Assembly: GCA_900771425.1 (NCBI GenBank)
Contig: CAAGNV010000029.1
Location: 1-30,036, forward strand
Source of the DNA: Bacteroidaceae bacterium
GTDB lineage: Bacteria > Bacteroidota > Bacteroidia > Bacteroidales > Bacteroidaceae
Direction: 5' to 3'
DNA: 30,036 nt
Shown: one piece after another, positions 1 to 6,380 of the stretch
How positions within the stretch are numbered: position 1 is the stretch's first letter
Layout of the letters: every line of letters begins with the position of its first letter
The notes under the pieces: model-generated
What the model was told of the DNA's origin: nothing
The model's database searches: none
What the model saw: only the letters and a program-made list of their open reading frames with translations
Position numbers and translations under genes: made by a program

Positions 1-40
1 GCCGTCCAAAGCAGTTTGGGGGATTTTTTTGTTTCTTGTG

Positions 41-72
41 CAAAGATACATAAATTTTACGACACTGGCAAT
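41..72 (-). promoter_or_regulatory. Bacteroidetes-type promoter for a gene left of the window
   Basis: On the minus strand, positions 48-41 read TATCTTTG, a full match to the Bacteroidetes -7 consensus TAnnTTTG. An ATTG lies 20 nt upstream at 72-69, at the expected -33 spacing. The gene it would drive starts outside the window. Confidence 0.5.
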
Positions 73-149
73 CAAATCGTTAGGCTAATCTTACTTAATT
101 TGCGACAATCCCTATTTAGACAATGATATACTTGTTGGCACAAAAGATA

Positions 150-173
150 ATAAAGGAGCGATTGCTCCTTTAT
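150..173 (-). terminator. hairpin terminator after the 188-802 gene
   Basis: Perfect 10-bp inverted repeat (ATAAAGGAGC / GCTCCTTTAT) with a 4-nt loop, 15 nt downstream of the stop codon of the 188-802 gene. The A/T-rich base of the stem gives a U-rich tail on either strand. Confidence 0.7.
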
Positions 174-187
174 TTCTTGTTAATCAT

Positions 188-802
188 TTATATTGAACTT
201 TGATAATCTTCTATAGAATACATACAATTACTCATATGTAAAATCAATTTGTTTGCCGTTTCTTTGTTCTTTGCACCTATATCTTCTGCATCAACAAGAT
301 ATAGAATTTCTTTCCCTCTTATTGTGCCATTTGCACAATATACGACCTCTCTGAATTGTTGTGTTTTAAATCTGTATTCGATTTGAACATATTTTGGTTT
401 AGGCCTATATTTACTACTTGGAATCGGATGCTTTGACATTTCAGTTATACCTTGCATTATGAAACAATTCTCATCTAAGTATATAATCTCATTAAACTTG
501 AATTTTACAATACTTGTGAGATACCCTTCGTTTTCAGGCTTTCTAAAAAGTAGTGTAAAAACACCAACATTATCTATGACAGCGTGAGATATTGCTTTAT
601 ACATCAATTTTGCAGAATCATCTACTTTTTGCATGTTATTTCTTGAATTTGGTTTATTATACATTCTTCCGTTTGCAAGTTCGGCATTAGCCTTCATATT
701 TGCACCTACGGTAAGTGTTGCACCTCTATAACCTATTTCTGTTATTACTTGCCTTACTATTCTATGTATATCATTTTCTGTTAATCTTACTATCTGTTTC
801 AT
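188..802 (-). CDS. hypothetical protein with N-terminal RLTE..IHRIV motif
   Basis: A 204-residue protein of no family I recognise. Its first 20 residues carry a basic, amphipathic stretch, RLTENDIHRIVRQVI, which recurs in the neighbouring divergent gene that starts at 910. The body is AT-rich, beta-rich looking and has no signal peptide or clear membrane segment. It has its own promoter (-7 at 842-849) and its own hairpin terminator, so it is a single-gene unit. Low GC compared with the arginine and polysaccharide genes suggests an island or prophage remnant. The start is supported by the conserved N-terminal motif lying directly at the Met. Confidence 0.7.
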   Translation of the reverse strand: MKQIVRLTENDIHRIVRQVITEIGYRGATLTVGANMKANAELANGRMYNKPNSRNNMQKVDDSAKLMYKAISHAVIDNVGVFTLLFRKPENEGYLTSIVKFKFNEIIYLDENCFIMQGITEMSKHPIPSSKYRPKPKYVQIEYRFKTQQFREVVYCANGTIRGKEILYLVDAEDIGAKNKETANKLILHMSNCMYSIEDYQSSI

Positions 803-841
803 TCTTGAACCAATATTTATATATAAATATCAATTCATATG

Positions 842-871
842 CAAATATACAAACTTTTTTCAAATTACCAA
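842..871 (-). promoter_or_regulatory. promoter of the 188-802 gene
   Basis: On the minus strand, 849-842 read TATATTTG (TAnnTTTG consensus) with TTGG 18 nt upstream at 871-868. It lies about 40 nt before the ATG at 802. The same arrangement stands before the transposase gene at 2250-2280. Confidence 0.6.
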
Positions 872-909
872 GTATTTATAAATAAAAAACTAAATAAGAT
901 AGATATAAT

Positions 910-1225
910 ATGAAAAAGAACAGAATTAGACTCACTGAGTCACAGTTACACAGAGTGATTAAGGAAAGTCTTGAGAGGAAGTACTTTCGTAAATGGAGAC
1001 CAAGTCATTGATGGTGACAAAGCTTATCTAGGACATATTGCAGATGTATTTTCAAGTGAGATTGGATGTCTTGATGACTTACTTGAAGGAATCATTTTCA
1101 AATGTCTTGACAGAAGAAGATTTTGGAGGGATGATGATAATTCATTGAGTGCCCCTATCCAGTCATCACCAGTTAAACAAATTCTTTTACAGCACATTAC
1201 CAGTTTGATTAATAATCCCTATTAG
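910..1225 (+). pseudogene. frameshifted small gene with RLTE..LHRVI N-terminus
   Basis: An ATG at 910 opens a frame starting MKKNRIRLTESQLHRVIKES that closes after 33 codons. A second open frame, +1 relative to it, runs from about 959 to the stop at 1225 (first possible start TTG at 971) with no good start of its own and an acidic, ordinary-looking sequence. The two frames overlap near 960-1005, so one lost or gained base would join them into a protein of about 105 residues. The N-terminal peptide matches that of the divergent 188-802 protein. The 3' end abuts the transposase gene and may be cut by it. It could instead be two tiny genes or a sequencing indel. Confidence 0.45.
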
Positions 1226-1227
1226 GC

Positions 1228-2220
1228 TTAACTTGCCTCACATAGCACAAACTCCTTATTAGACTTAACAAGTCCAATGGACTTAGCAAACATATCAGAG
1301 AAGCGTTCCGACTGGGACGCTTTTCTTGTGTTCCAACGGAAGCAAGCCTCATCAATGTATGACTGTAAATGTTCATCTGAAACATCGTGATAGCAACCAC
1401 TAATCATTCTACGGAAATGACTCCAGAAACCTTCAATGTTGTTGGTATACACAGAACCATCATCCTCACAAACAAACTGCAATGCACCGTGGTTGCAGAT
1501 TCTGTGGGTATAACCCATTTCACCCACATGGTTGTATGCATTCAACTCATCAGTAAACACAGTCGAACCATCTTCAATGAACTGTCCAATAATAGGCTCA
1601 AGTGTTGCTCTGTTGGTGTTCTCCACAACCATTGCATGAACATAGGACATGATCTCCTTCTTGCCTTTCTCATTGACAATCTCAGAGCGTTCCATCATGC
1701 CAAAGACTGGTGTCTTCGTCTTCGTGGAGCGTCCTTGCGTATTAGGTGTGCGCATTGACTGGTGCTTCCACTTTTCTCTTCCACCAATGTACACCTCATC
1801 ACACTCTACTTCACCCTTAAGACTAATTGTATCATCTTGTGCATACAATGCACGCACCTTCTGGAGCATATACCATGCAGTCTTCTGAGTAACCTTGATG
1901 TCACGAGCCAACTGGCATGAAGAAATGCCTTTCTTATGTGATGATATGAGATACATGGCAATGAACCACTTTACAAGTGGAAGGTTTGTATCTTCAAATA
2001 TAGTGCCCACTTTACAAGTAAAGTTACGCTTGCAGTGGTTGCAACGTAACTTACCATCCTTGCGTCTTACGCAATGATGTGCTCCACAATAAGGGCAGAT
2101 AACGTCTTGTTGTTCTCCAATACCCCATCGAGTTTCGATGATTGCGTTCTTGCAAGTTTCTTCATTGTTGAAGTACATTGTCATTGCTATAAGGCTACCA
2201 AACTGTGAGAAATCTATCAT
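1228..2220 (-). CDS. IS1595-family transposase (ISXO2-like)
   Basis: A 330-residue DDE-type transposase. An N-terminal zinc ribbon is seen as CPYC (42-45) and CNHC (60-63), followed by a helical DNA-binding segment with the GISSCQLARDI helix-turn-helix-like stretch (98-108). The catalytic domain shows CDEVYIGG (Asp141), FTDEL (Asp224) and NNIEGFW (Glu263), matching the acidic triad of the ISXO2-like DDE domain. The length is normal for the family and there are no stops, so it may be active. It sits in AT-rich accessory DNA beside a broken gene. A TAnnTTTG-like promoter lies about 30 nt upstream. Confidence 0.9.
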   Translation of the reverse strand: MIDFSQFGSLIAMTMYFNNEETCKNAIIETRWGIGEQQDVICPYCGAHHCVRRKDGKLRCNHCKRNFTCKVGTIFEDTNLPLVKWFIAMYLISSHKKGISSCQLARDIKVTQKTAWYMLQKVRALYAQDDTISLKGEVECDEVYIGGREKWKHQSMRTPNTQGRSTKTKTPVFGMMERSEIVNEKGKKEIMSYVHAMVVENTNRATLEPIIGQFIEDGSTVFTDELNAYNHVGEMGYTHRICNHGALQFVCEDDGSVYTNNIEGFWSHFRRMISGCYHDVSDEHLQSYIDEACFRWNTRKASQSERFSDMFAKSIGLVKSNKEFVLCEAS

Positions 2221-2249
2221 ACTTGTGCTGTGTTTTTCTTTTTACAGTG

Positions 2250-2280
2250 CAAGTATACATACAAATTTTCAAATAACCAA
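2250..2280 (-). promoter_or_regulatory. promoter of the transposase gene
   Basis: On the minus strand, 2257-2250 read TATACTTG, one base off TAnnTTTG, with TTGG 19 nt upstream at 2280-2277. The surrounding 35 nt resemble the promoter at 842-871. Confidence 0.5.
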
Positions 2281-2368
2281 GGTTTTAGGACAACTTTTTC
2301 GCATTTGGGGTCTAAAAGTATATAATTGCCATTTTTTATGTTTATAGTCATATCAAAAAGACAAAGAA

Positions 2369-3145
2369 ATGATACAGAATAGTAATAACGAGACAAAGAA
2401 TTTTTTAAAGACAAAGAATTTTCTTGTTTTTGCATTGGCATTTCTCACGATTATCGAGGTCATCTTCATCTATGCGTTTTACATCATTCGCTGGGATTGG
2501 GGATTCCTATTGTTATTCGTTCTTGGAATACCATATCTTGTTCTTAGTGCAGTTGCTATCTACAGTATATTTAAGAACTATAGATGTAGGAATCGGCTTG
2601 AAGTTATTTTGCTCGGATGGTCTATCGTTGCATTGGCTGCTATGCCGATAGCACACTACTCTTATAATGCTATGCTCAAGTTATGTCCTCGTTATGCGAT
2701 ATTTGACCTGATGGATGGAGAAGTCTTGAAAGTAGCTTACGACAGAGTGGAGTGGGGTAAAGTTGAAAAGGATCAAAGTTTCCCGATAAAAAACTATATC
2801 AACTTAGGAGAGTTCAACGAATGTTATTCGCTATGTGTGACGAAAGAAGACACGCTATATGTATGGCCTCCACAATTGGCTGATTCGGTGCATAGTCAGC
2901 AATATCCTGTTCAAATACTTCCTGACGAAGATGACGGAAAAGCTGCTTTTGACTATGCAACTTCGTACGACAGGATTAAGTGGAAGTTTGAGTACGATTA
3001 CGTGTTAGATGGCATTCACACAGGCGGAACACAATGGTTATTTATTCCTAATAAGGATAGTGTAACCGTGCAGCTTCGCAGTATTTTGGATGGGAGACGT
3101 GTTGACGATTACGATATAAAGCAAGAGTATCGAGAGTCTTATTGA
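2369..3145 (+). CDS. hypothetical three-helix membrane protein
   Basis: A 258-residue protein of unknown function and the only clearly intact plus-strand gene in the window. Three hydrophobic segments are visible at about 17-40, 44-67 and 77-97. The remaining 160 residues are polar, rich in Asp, Tyr and Trp, and probably form a globular domain outside the membrane. The start region contains three copies of GACAAAGAA (2360, 2392, 2410), two of them inside the gene and coding the repeated KNFLKTKNFL. It is convergent with argD and shares the terminator at 3226-3255. The AT-rich base composition resembles the rest of the left accessory part. Confidence 0.7.
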   Translation: MIQNSNNETKNFLKTKNFLVFALAFLTIIEVIFIYAFYIIRWDWGFLLLFVLGIPYLVLSAVAIYSIFKNYRCRNRLEVILLGWSIVALAAMPIAHYSYNAMLKLCPRYAIFDLMDGEVLKVAYDRVEWGKVEKDQSFPIKNYINLGEFNECYSLCVTKEDTLYVWPPQLADSVHSQQYPVQILPDEDDGKAAFDYATSYDRIKWKFEYDYVLDGIHTGGTQWLFIPNKDSVTVQLRSILDGRRVDDYDIKQEYRESY

Positions 3146-3225
3146 ATAGTCCATAACCATAGTAATTATAAAAGATTGTGTTCTGTTTCACCATACAAAT
3201 TGACCGCCATGCCTACTTTAAAACG

Positions 3226-3255
3226 AGAAAAGACCCGCCAATACGGGTCTTTTCT
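3226..3255. terminator. bidirectional terminator between argD and the membrane protein gene
   Basis: Perfect 12-bp stem, AGAAAAGACCCG and CGGGTCTTTTCT, with a 6-nt loop. The outer A/T pairs give a U-rich tail in both directions. It sits 21 nt after argD (minus strand) and 80 nt after the 2369-3145 gene (plus strand). Confidence 0.85.
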
Positions 3256-3276
3256 GTATGTATAATTGATATAATC

Positions 3277-4407
3277 CTATGCCAGTGCTTGCTTGAATCG
3301 GTTGATGAAGTCATCGACGTCGGCACGTGTGATGCAGAGCGGTGGAAGCAGACGGATGACATTGGTGCCGCTGCAACCGGTGAAGCAGTGGAGTTCCTTG
3401 ACCAGTCGGGTACGGATTTCCTTGTATGGCACATCGAGTTCGATGCCGACCATCAGTCCGCGGCCGCGTACATCGACGACATGTGGCAGGTTCTCTGCCT
3501 TCAGGCGGTCGATGAGGTATTCACCTACTGATGCTGCGTTTTCGACGAGGTGTTCTGACTCAATGACATCAAGTACGGCCAATGCTGCCGTGCAGGCGAG
3601 GTGGTTGCCGCCGAAGGTGGTTCCGAGTTGTCCATAGACTGCTTCGAACTTCGGTGCGATGATGAGTCCGCTCATTGGGAAACCATTGCCGATGCCCTTG
3701 GCAACAGTGATGAGGTCTGGGCGCACGCCGAGGTGCTGGTGTGCAAAGAACTTGCCCGAACGTCCGTATCCGCACTGAATCTCGTCGCAGATGAGTACTG
3801 TGTTGTGTTCGTCGCAGAGTTGGCGGAGTCCTTGCAGGAAGTCGGCTTCGACCATGCGTATGCCGCCTACGCCTTGTATGCACTCTATGATGCAGGCGCA
3901 GACGTCGTCTTTCTCAATCTCTGCCTTCCATGCATCGAGGTCGTTGAGTGGCAGGTAGGTGACGTGACCGTTGGCGTTGATTGGTGCTATGATCTTCGGA
4001 TTGTTGGTTACTTCGACAGCCAGGCTTGTACGTCCGTGGAATGCTTTCTCGGCTGACAGGATGCGTGTACGTCCGTTGTAGAAGGATGCCAGTTTCATGG
4101 CATTCTCGTTGGCTTCGGCACCCGAGTTGACGAGGAACAGGCGATAGTCTTCGTAGCCCGATGCCTTGCCCAGTCGCTCTGCCAGTTGCTGCTGCAGAGG
4201 GTTTTGTACTGAATTGCTGTAGAATCCGAGTGTGTTGAGTTGTCGTGTCATCATCTCGACATAGTGAGGGTGGCAGTGACCGATGCTGATTACAGCATGG
4301 CCGCCGTAGAGGTCGAGGTATTCCTGACCTTCGGAGTCCCACACCTTGCAACCTTTGCCTTTCTCGATTGCAATGTCAAATAGTGGATATACGTCGTATA
4401 GTTTCAT
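3277..4407 (-). CDS. argD: acetylornithine (or succinylornithine) aminotransferase
   Basis: A class-III PLP-dependent aminotransferase of 376 residues that interconverts the semialdehyde and the N-acylornithine in arginine synthesis. Visible signatures are NSGAEAN (94-100), ICDEIQCGYGRSG with Asp208, and TVAKGIGNGFP with the PLP-binding Lys237. The acyl group is not readable from sequence. In Bacteroides the arginine pathway is known to run on N-succinyl intermediates (the argF' product is an N-succinylornithine transcarbamylase), so the succinyl form is the better guess here. It is the last gene of the operon; an IR-bounded GxxExxY gene separates it from argC, and a strong terminator follows. 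Confidence 0.93.
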   Translation of the reverse strand: MKLYDVYPLFDIAIEKGKGCKVWDSEGQEYLDLYGGHAVISIGHCHPHYVEMMTRQLNTLGFYSNSVQNPLQQQLAERLGKASGYEDYRLFLVNSGAEANENAMKLASFYNGRTRILSAEKAFHGRTSLAVEVTNNPKIIAPINANGHVTYLPLNDLDAWKAEIEKDDVCACIIECIQGVGGIRMVEADFLQGLRQLCDEHNTVLICDEIQCGYGRSGKFFAHQHLGVRPDLITVAKGIGNGFPMSGLIIAPKFEAVYGQLGTTFGGNHLACTAALAVLDVIESEHLVENAASVGEYLIDRLKAENLPHVVDVRGRGLMVGIELDVPYKEIRTRLVKELHCFTGCSGTNVIRLLPPLCITRADVDDFINRFKQALA

Positions 4408-4442
4408 TTTCTTGTACTTATTTGTTGTTGTCTATTATGTTT

Positions 4443-4497
4443 TGCGCGGAGCGCCAATTAGAAAAACCAAAGAAAACATAGGAAAACAAGAGAAAAC
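4443..4497 (+). repeat. left inverted repeat of the GxxExxY cassette
   Basis: Matches the reverse complement of 4960-5013. The core of 28 bp (4460-4487) is perfect. Outside it both arms carry a GCGC..GCGC tip (TGCGCGGAGCGC here, TGCGCAAGCGC on the other side); inside it the A-rich tract continues with few mismatches. Confidence 0.9.
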
Positions 4498-4505
4498 CGA
4501 TATTT

Positions 4506-4943
4506 TCAGAAGCAACTTATGCTATTGTCTTCGGAATCGAAATAGTACTTCTCACACTCGTCAATAACTGGGAGGAAGTTGTACAATATGCCGATTCTAA
4601 TATTTGCAGCACGCATATATGCCCACAATTGCAGGCGTTCATGAATTCCTATTTCTTCTATGGCCTTGCATTCTATAAACACCTTATTCTTGCAGAAGAA
4701 GTCGACGCGCATCTTTGTCTTTAACTGTTGACCTCGGAATTGAGGATAAAAGAAATATTCCTTGATAAATGGAATGCCTGCTTGTCTCATTGCTATTTCA
4801 AGGGATTCTTGATATACATATTCTGTCAATTCTGGTCCTTGTTCATGATGAACCATTTGGCAGCAACCGACAATCTCATATACATATTTCTTGAGTTTGT
4901 CGGCAAGAACCGGGTCGATTTCTTTTCTTGTATACAGAGACAT
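4506..4943 (-). CDS. GxxExxY-family protein (PD-(D/E)XK-like)
   Basis: A 145-residue member of the GxxExxY family of small proteins, whose biochemical role is not established. The motif region reads GPELTEYVYQE (36-46): Glu41 and Tyr44 of the name-giving motif are present, but the first Gly is Glu38. Further on, a VDFF (80-83) and IECKA (90-94) pair looks like the Asp and Glu-x-Lys core of PD-(D/E)XK nuclease folds; this is inference. It lies between argC and argD in the same direction and is framed on both sides by inverted repeats. A small palindrome (ATTCTTTacAAAGAAT, 4942-4957) overlaps its start codon. Unrelated to arginine synthesis as far as I can see. Confidence 0.85.
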   Translation of the reverse strand: MSLYTRKEIDPVLADKLKKYVYEIVGCCQMVHHEQGPELTEYVYQESLEIAMRQAGIPFIKEYFFYPQFRGQQLKTKMRVDFFCKNKVFIECKAIEEIGIHERLQLWAYMRAANIRIGILYNFLPVIDECEKYYFDSEDNSISCF

Positions 4944-4959
4944 TCTTTACAAAGAATCT

Positions 4960-5013
4960 GTTTTCTTTGGTTTTCCTATGTTTTCTTTGGTTTTTCTTCC
5001 TTGCGCTTGCGCA
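4960..5013 (+). repeat. right inverted repeat of the GxxExxY cassette
   Basis: Partner of 4443-4497. Positions 4970-4997 are the exact reverse complement of 4460-4487. The outer tip TTGCGCTTGCGCA can form its own small hairpin. The region outside it runs straight into the argC stop codon at 5030. Confidence 0.9.
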
Positions 5014-5029
5014 CAGCAGCACAAACTTA

Positions 5030-6046
5030 TTAAAAGGCTGCTGCCTTGAGGTTGAGTCCGGCACGTTCGTCGATGCCGAACATGATGTTCATGTTCTGCA
5101 CTGCCTGACCGACGGCTCCCTTGAGCAGGTTGTCAATCATGCTGGTGACTACTATCTTGCGACCGAATACATCGACATGCACGAGTGCCTTGTTGGTGTT
5201 GACCACTTGCTTGAGGTCGAGTGCCTTGTCGCTGTAGTGGGTGAAGGACGCATCGCGGAAGAAGTCTTTGTAGAGTTTCTCTATCTCGACTTGGTCGGCA
5301 GGTCGGTCGAGCGTGATGACTTCGGTGCAGAATATGCCGCGAGTGAAGTCGCCGCGGTATGGTATGAAATCGACTGTGATGCCTTCAGTCTCATATCCTT
5401 CGTTGAGCGTGTCAGCTACGCGCGGAGCGCTGTCGGGACGGAGTTCGTTGAGTGTCTGGCAGATTTCGTGCAGGTGCTGGTGTGTGAAGAGTTTATACAC
5501 CGAGAAGTTGTTGTTGCGCCATGAGAAGTGTGTTGTTGCTCCTGGCTTCTGTCCGGCTCCTGTGCTGCCTGTGATGGCGTTGACGGTGATGTCGTTGGTC
5601 AGGAGTCCTGCCTTTGCCAGTGGCAGCAGACCTTCCTGGATACATGTGGCGAAGCATCCTGGGTTGGCCAGGTGCTGGCATTGTGCTATGGCATCGCGGT
5701 GAATCTCCGGCAAACCATATACGTAGTCGTGGTCGCCCTTGATACGGAAGTCTTGTGCGAGGTCGATGATCTTCACGTTCTGCGGTATGGTGTGTTCCTT
5801 GAGGAATGCCTCGCTCTTGCCGTGGCCGAAGCAGAAGAACACGACATCGACCTTGTCGAACGGCATGTCGCTCGTAAATTCGAGTTCGGTATCGCCGATC
5901 AGTCCTTCGTGAACGTCGTAAACCTTGTTGCCTGCGTTTGATTCGGAGTTGGCAAACACGATTTCTGCTTCTGGGTGGTTGAGCAGCAGACGTATGAGTT
6001 CACCGCCGGTGTAGCCGGCAGCACCTAATATTCCTACTTTTATCAT
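5030..6046 (-). CDS. argC: N-acetyl-gamma-glutamyl-phosphate reductase
   Basis: A 338-residue NADPH-dependent reductase that turns the N-acylglutamyl phosphate into its semialdehyde. The N-terminal nucleotide-binding loop reads GILGAAGYTGGELIRLL (5-21) and the catalytic cysteine lies in ANPGCFAT (Cys131). The length is normal. The gene follows the PspC-like gene by 17 nt. Downstream, argD would lie only about 40-50 nt away if the GxxExxY cassette were absent. In Bacteroides-like bacteria the natural substrate may be the N-succinyl form. Confidence 0.95.
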   Translation of the reverse strand: MIKVGILGAAGYTGGELIRLLLNHPEAEIVFANSESNAGNKVYDVHEGLIGDTELEFTSDMPFDKVDVVFFCFGHGKSEAFLKEHTIPQNVKIIDLAQDFRIKGDHDYVYGLPEIHRDAIAQCQHLANPGCFATCIQEGLLPLAKAGLLTNDITVNAITGSTGAGQKPGATTHFSWRNNNFSVYKLFTHQHLHEICQTLNELRPDSAPRVADTLNEGYETEGITVDFIPYRGDFTRGIFCTEVITLDRPADQVEIEKLYKDFFRDASFTHYSDKALDLKQVVNTNKALVHVDVFGRKIVVTSMIDNLLKGAVGQAVQNMNIMFGIDERAGLNLKAAAF

Positions 6047-6063
6047 AAGATTCAGCCTGTGTT

Positions 6064-6303
6064 TTAGTTGTTGCCGTGGAGGCGGCTGTTCATATCACTT
6101 TCGTATTGCTGTCCTCTGTCTGGACCTTTTGGTGCTACTATCCATGTGACGATGTAGGCGATGAGGCCTAAGCCGTAGAGCCATATTACGAGAAAGGCAG
6201 CAAGGCGTATCAGTGTTGCGTCGAATTCAAAGTATTCGGCAAGTCCGCCACATACGCCGCCTATCTTCTTGTCGGTCTGTGATAAATAAAATCTCTTTTC
6301 CAT
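6064..6303 (-). CDS. small PspC-domain membrane protein
   Basis: A protein of about 79 residues starting at the ATG at 6303 (MEKRFYLSQTDKKIGG). The upstream in-frame extension to 6354 reads through the inverted repeat and is unlikely to be translated. The PspC signature is clear: KKIGGVCGGLAEYF, then VDATLIR-like FDATLIRLAAF leading into one long hydrophobic segment and the IVAPKG end. PspC proteins sit in the inner membrane and take part in envelope-stress responses in some bacteria; a role here is not known. Its position between argG and argC, 17 nt before argC, means it is probably co-transcribed with arginine genes. Confidence 0.85.
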   Translation of the reverse strand: MEKRFYLSQTDKKIGGVCGGLAEYFEFDATLIRLAAFLVIWLYGLGLIAYIVTWIVAPKGPDRGQQYESDMNSRLHGNN

Positions 6304-6316
6304 TGTGATAGTTATT

Positions 6317-6372
6317 ATAGGTCGAATGGGTCTTATGAGACTTATGAACCTCATTGACTTGATTAGACCTAT
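6317..6372. repeat. imperfect inverted repeat between argG and the PspC gene
   Basis: Outer arms ATAGGTCGAAT (6317-6327) and ATTAGACCTAT (6362-6372) match at 10 of 11 positions. Between them are GTCTTATGAGAC (4-bp stem) and a repeated CTTATGA. It resembles intergenic repeats seen widely in Bacteroidales, from memory. It may modulate expression between argG and the next genes. Confidence 0.6.
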
Positions 6373-6380
6373 GATTTTTG

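Larger units (their letters stand above)
1..187. other. AT-rich intergenic edge of the window
   Basis: No gene is visible here. The stretch holds a short hairpin followed by a T-run near 6-31 (CCAAA/TTTGG arms), a probable minus-strand promoter near 41-72 for a gene left of the window, and the hairpin terminator at 150-173. Confidence 0.6.
1215..2290 (-). mobile_element. IS1595-family (ISXO2-like) insertion, ends not resolved
   Basis: A single-gene insertion sequence is inferred from the complete transposase. I could not find convincing terminal inverted repeats or a target duplication by eye, so the limits given are only the transposase plus its promoter. The right flank holds the promoter at 2250-2280; the left flank touches the end of the broken gene at 1225. 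Confidence 0.45.

Noticed and set aside
1180..2330. Candidate terminal inverted repeats of the IS1595-type element
   Set aside because: The best matches by eye (for example CCTATTAGGCTTAACTTG against the reverse of the right flank) have too many mismatches, and no 8-bp target duplication was seen.
2217..2441. 74-codon minus-strand open frame upstream of the transposase
   Set aside because: It covers the transposase promoter and overlaps the start of the plus-strand membrane-protein gene; no domain or start support.
4928..5524. 198-codon plus-strand open frame
   Set aside because: It crosses the right inverted repeat and the antisense of argC; no family resemblance.
6304..6354. 17-residue N-terminal extension of the PspC-like protein
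   Set aside because: It translates the inverted repeat (LIRPIRPI); the internal Met at 6303 gives the usual PspC N-terminus.
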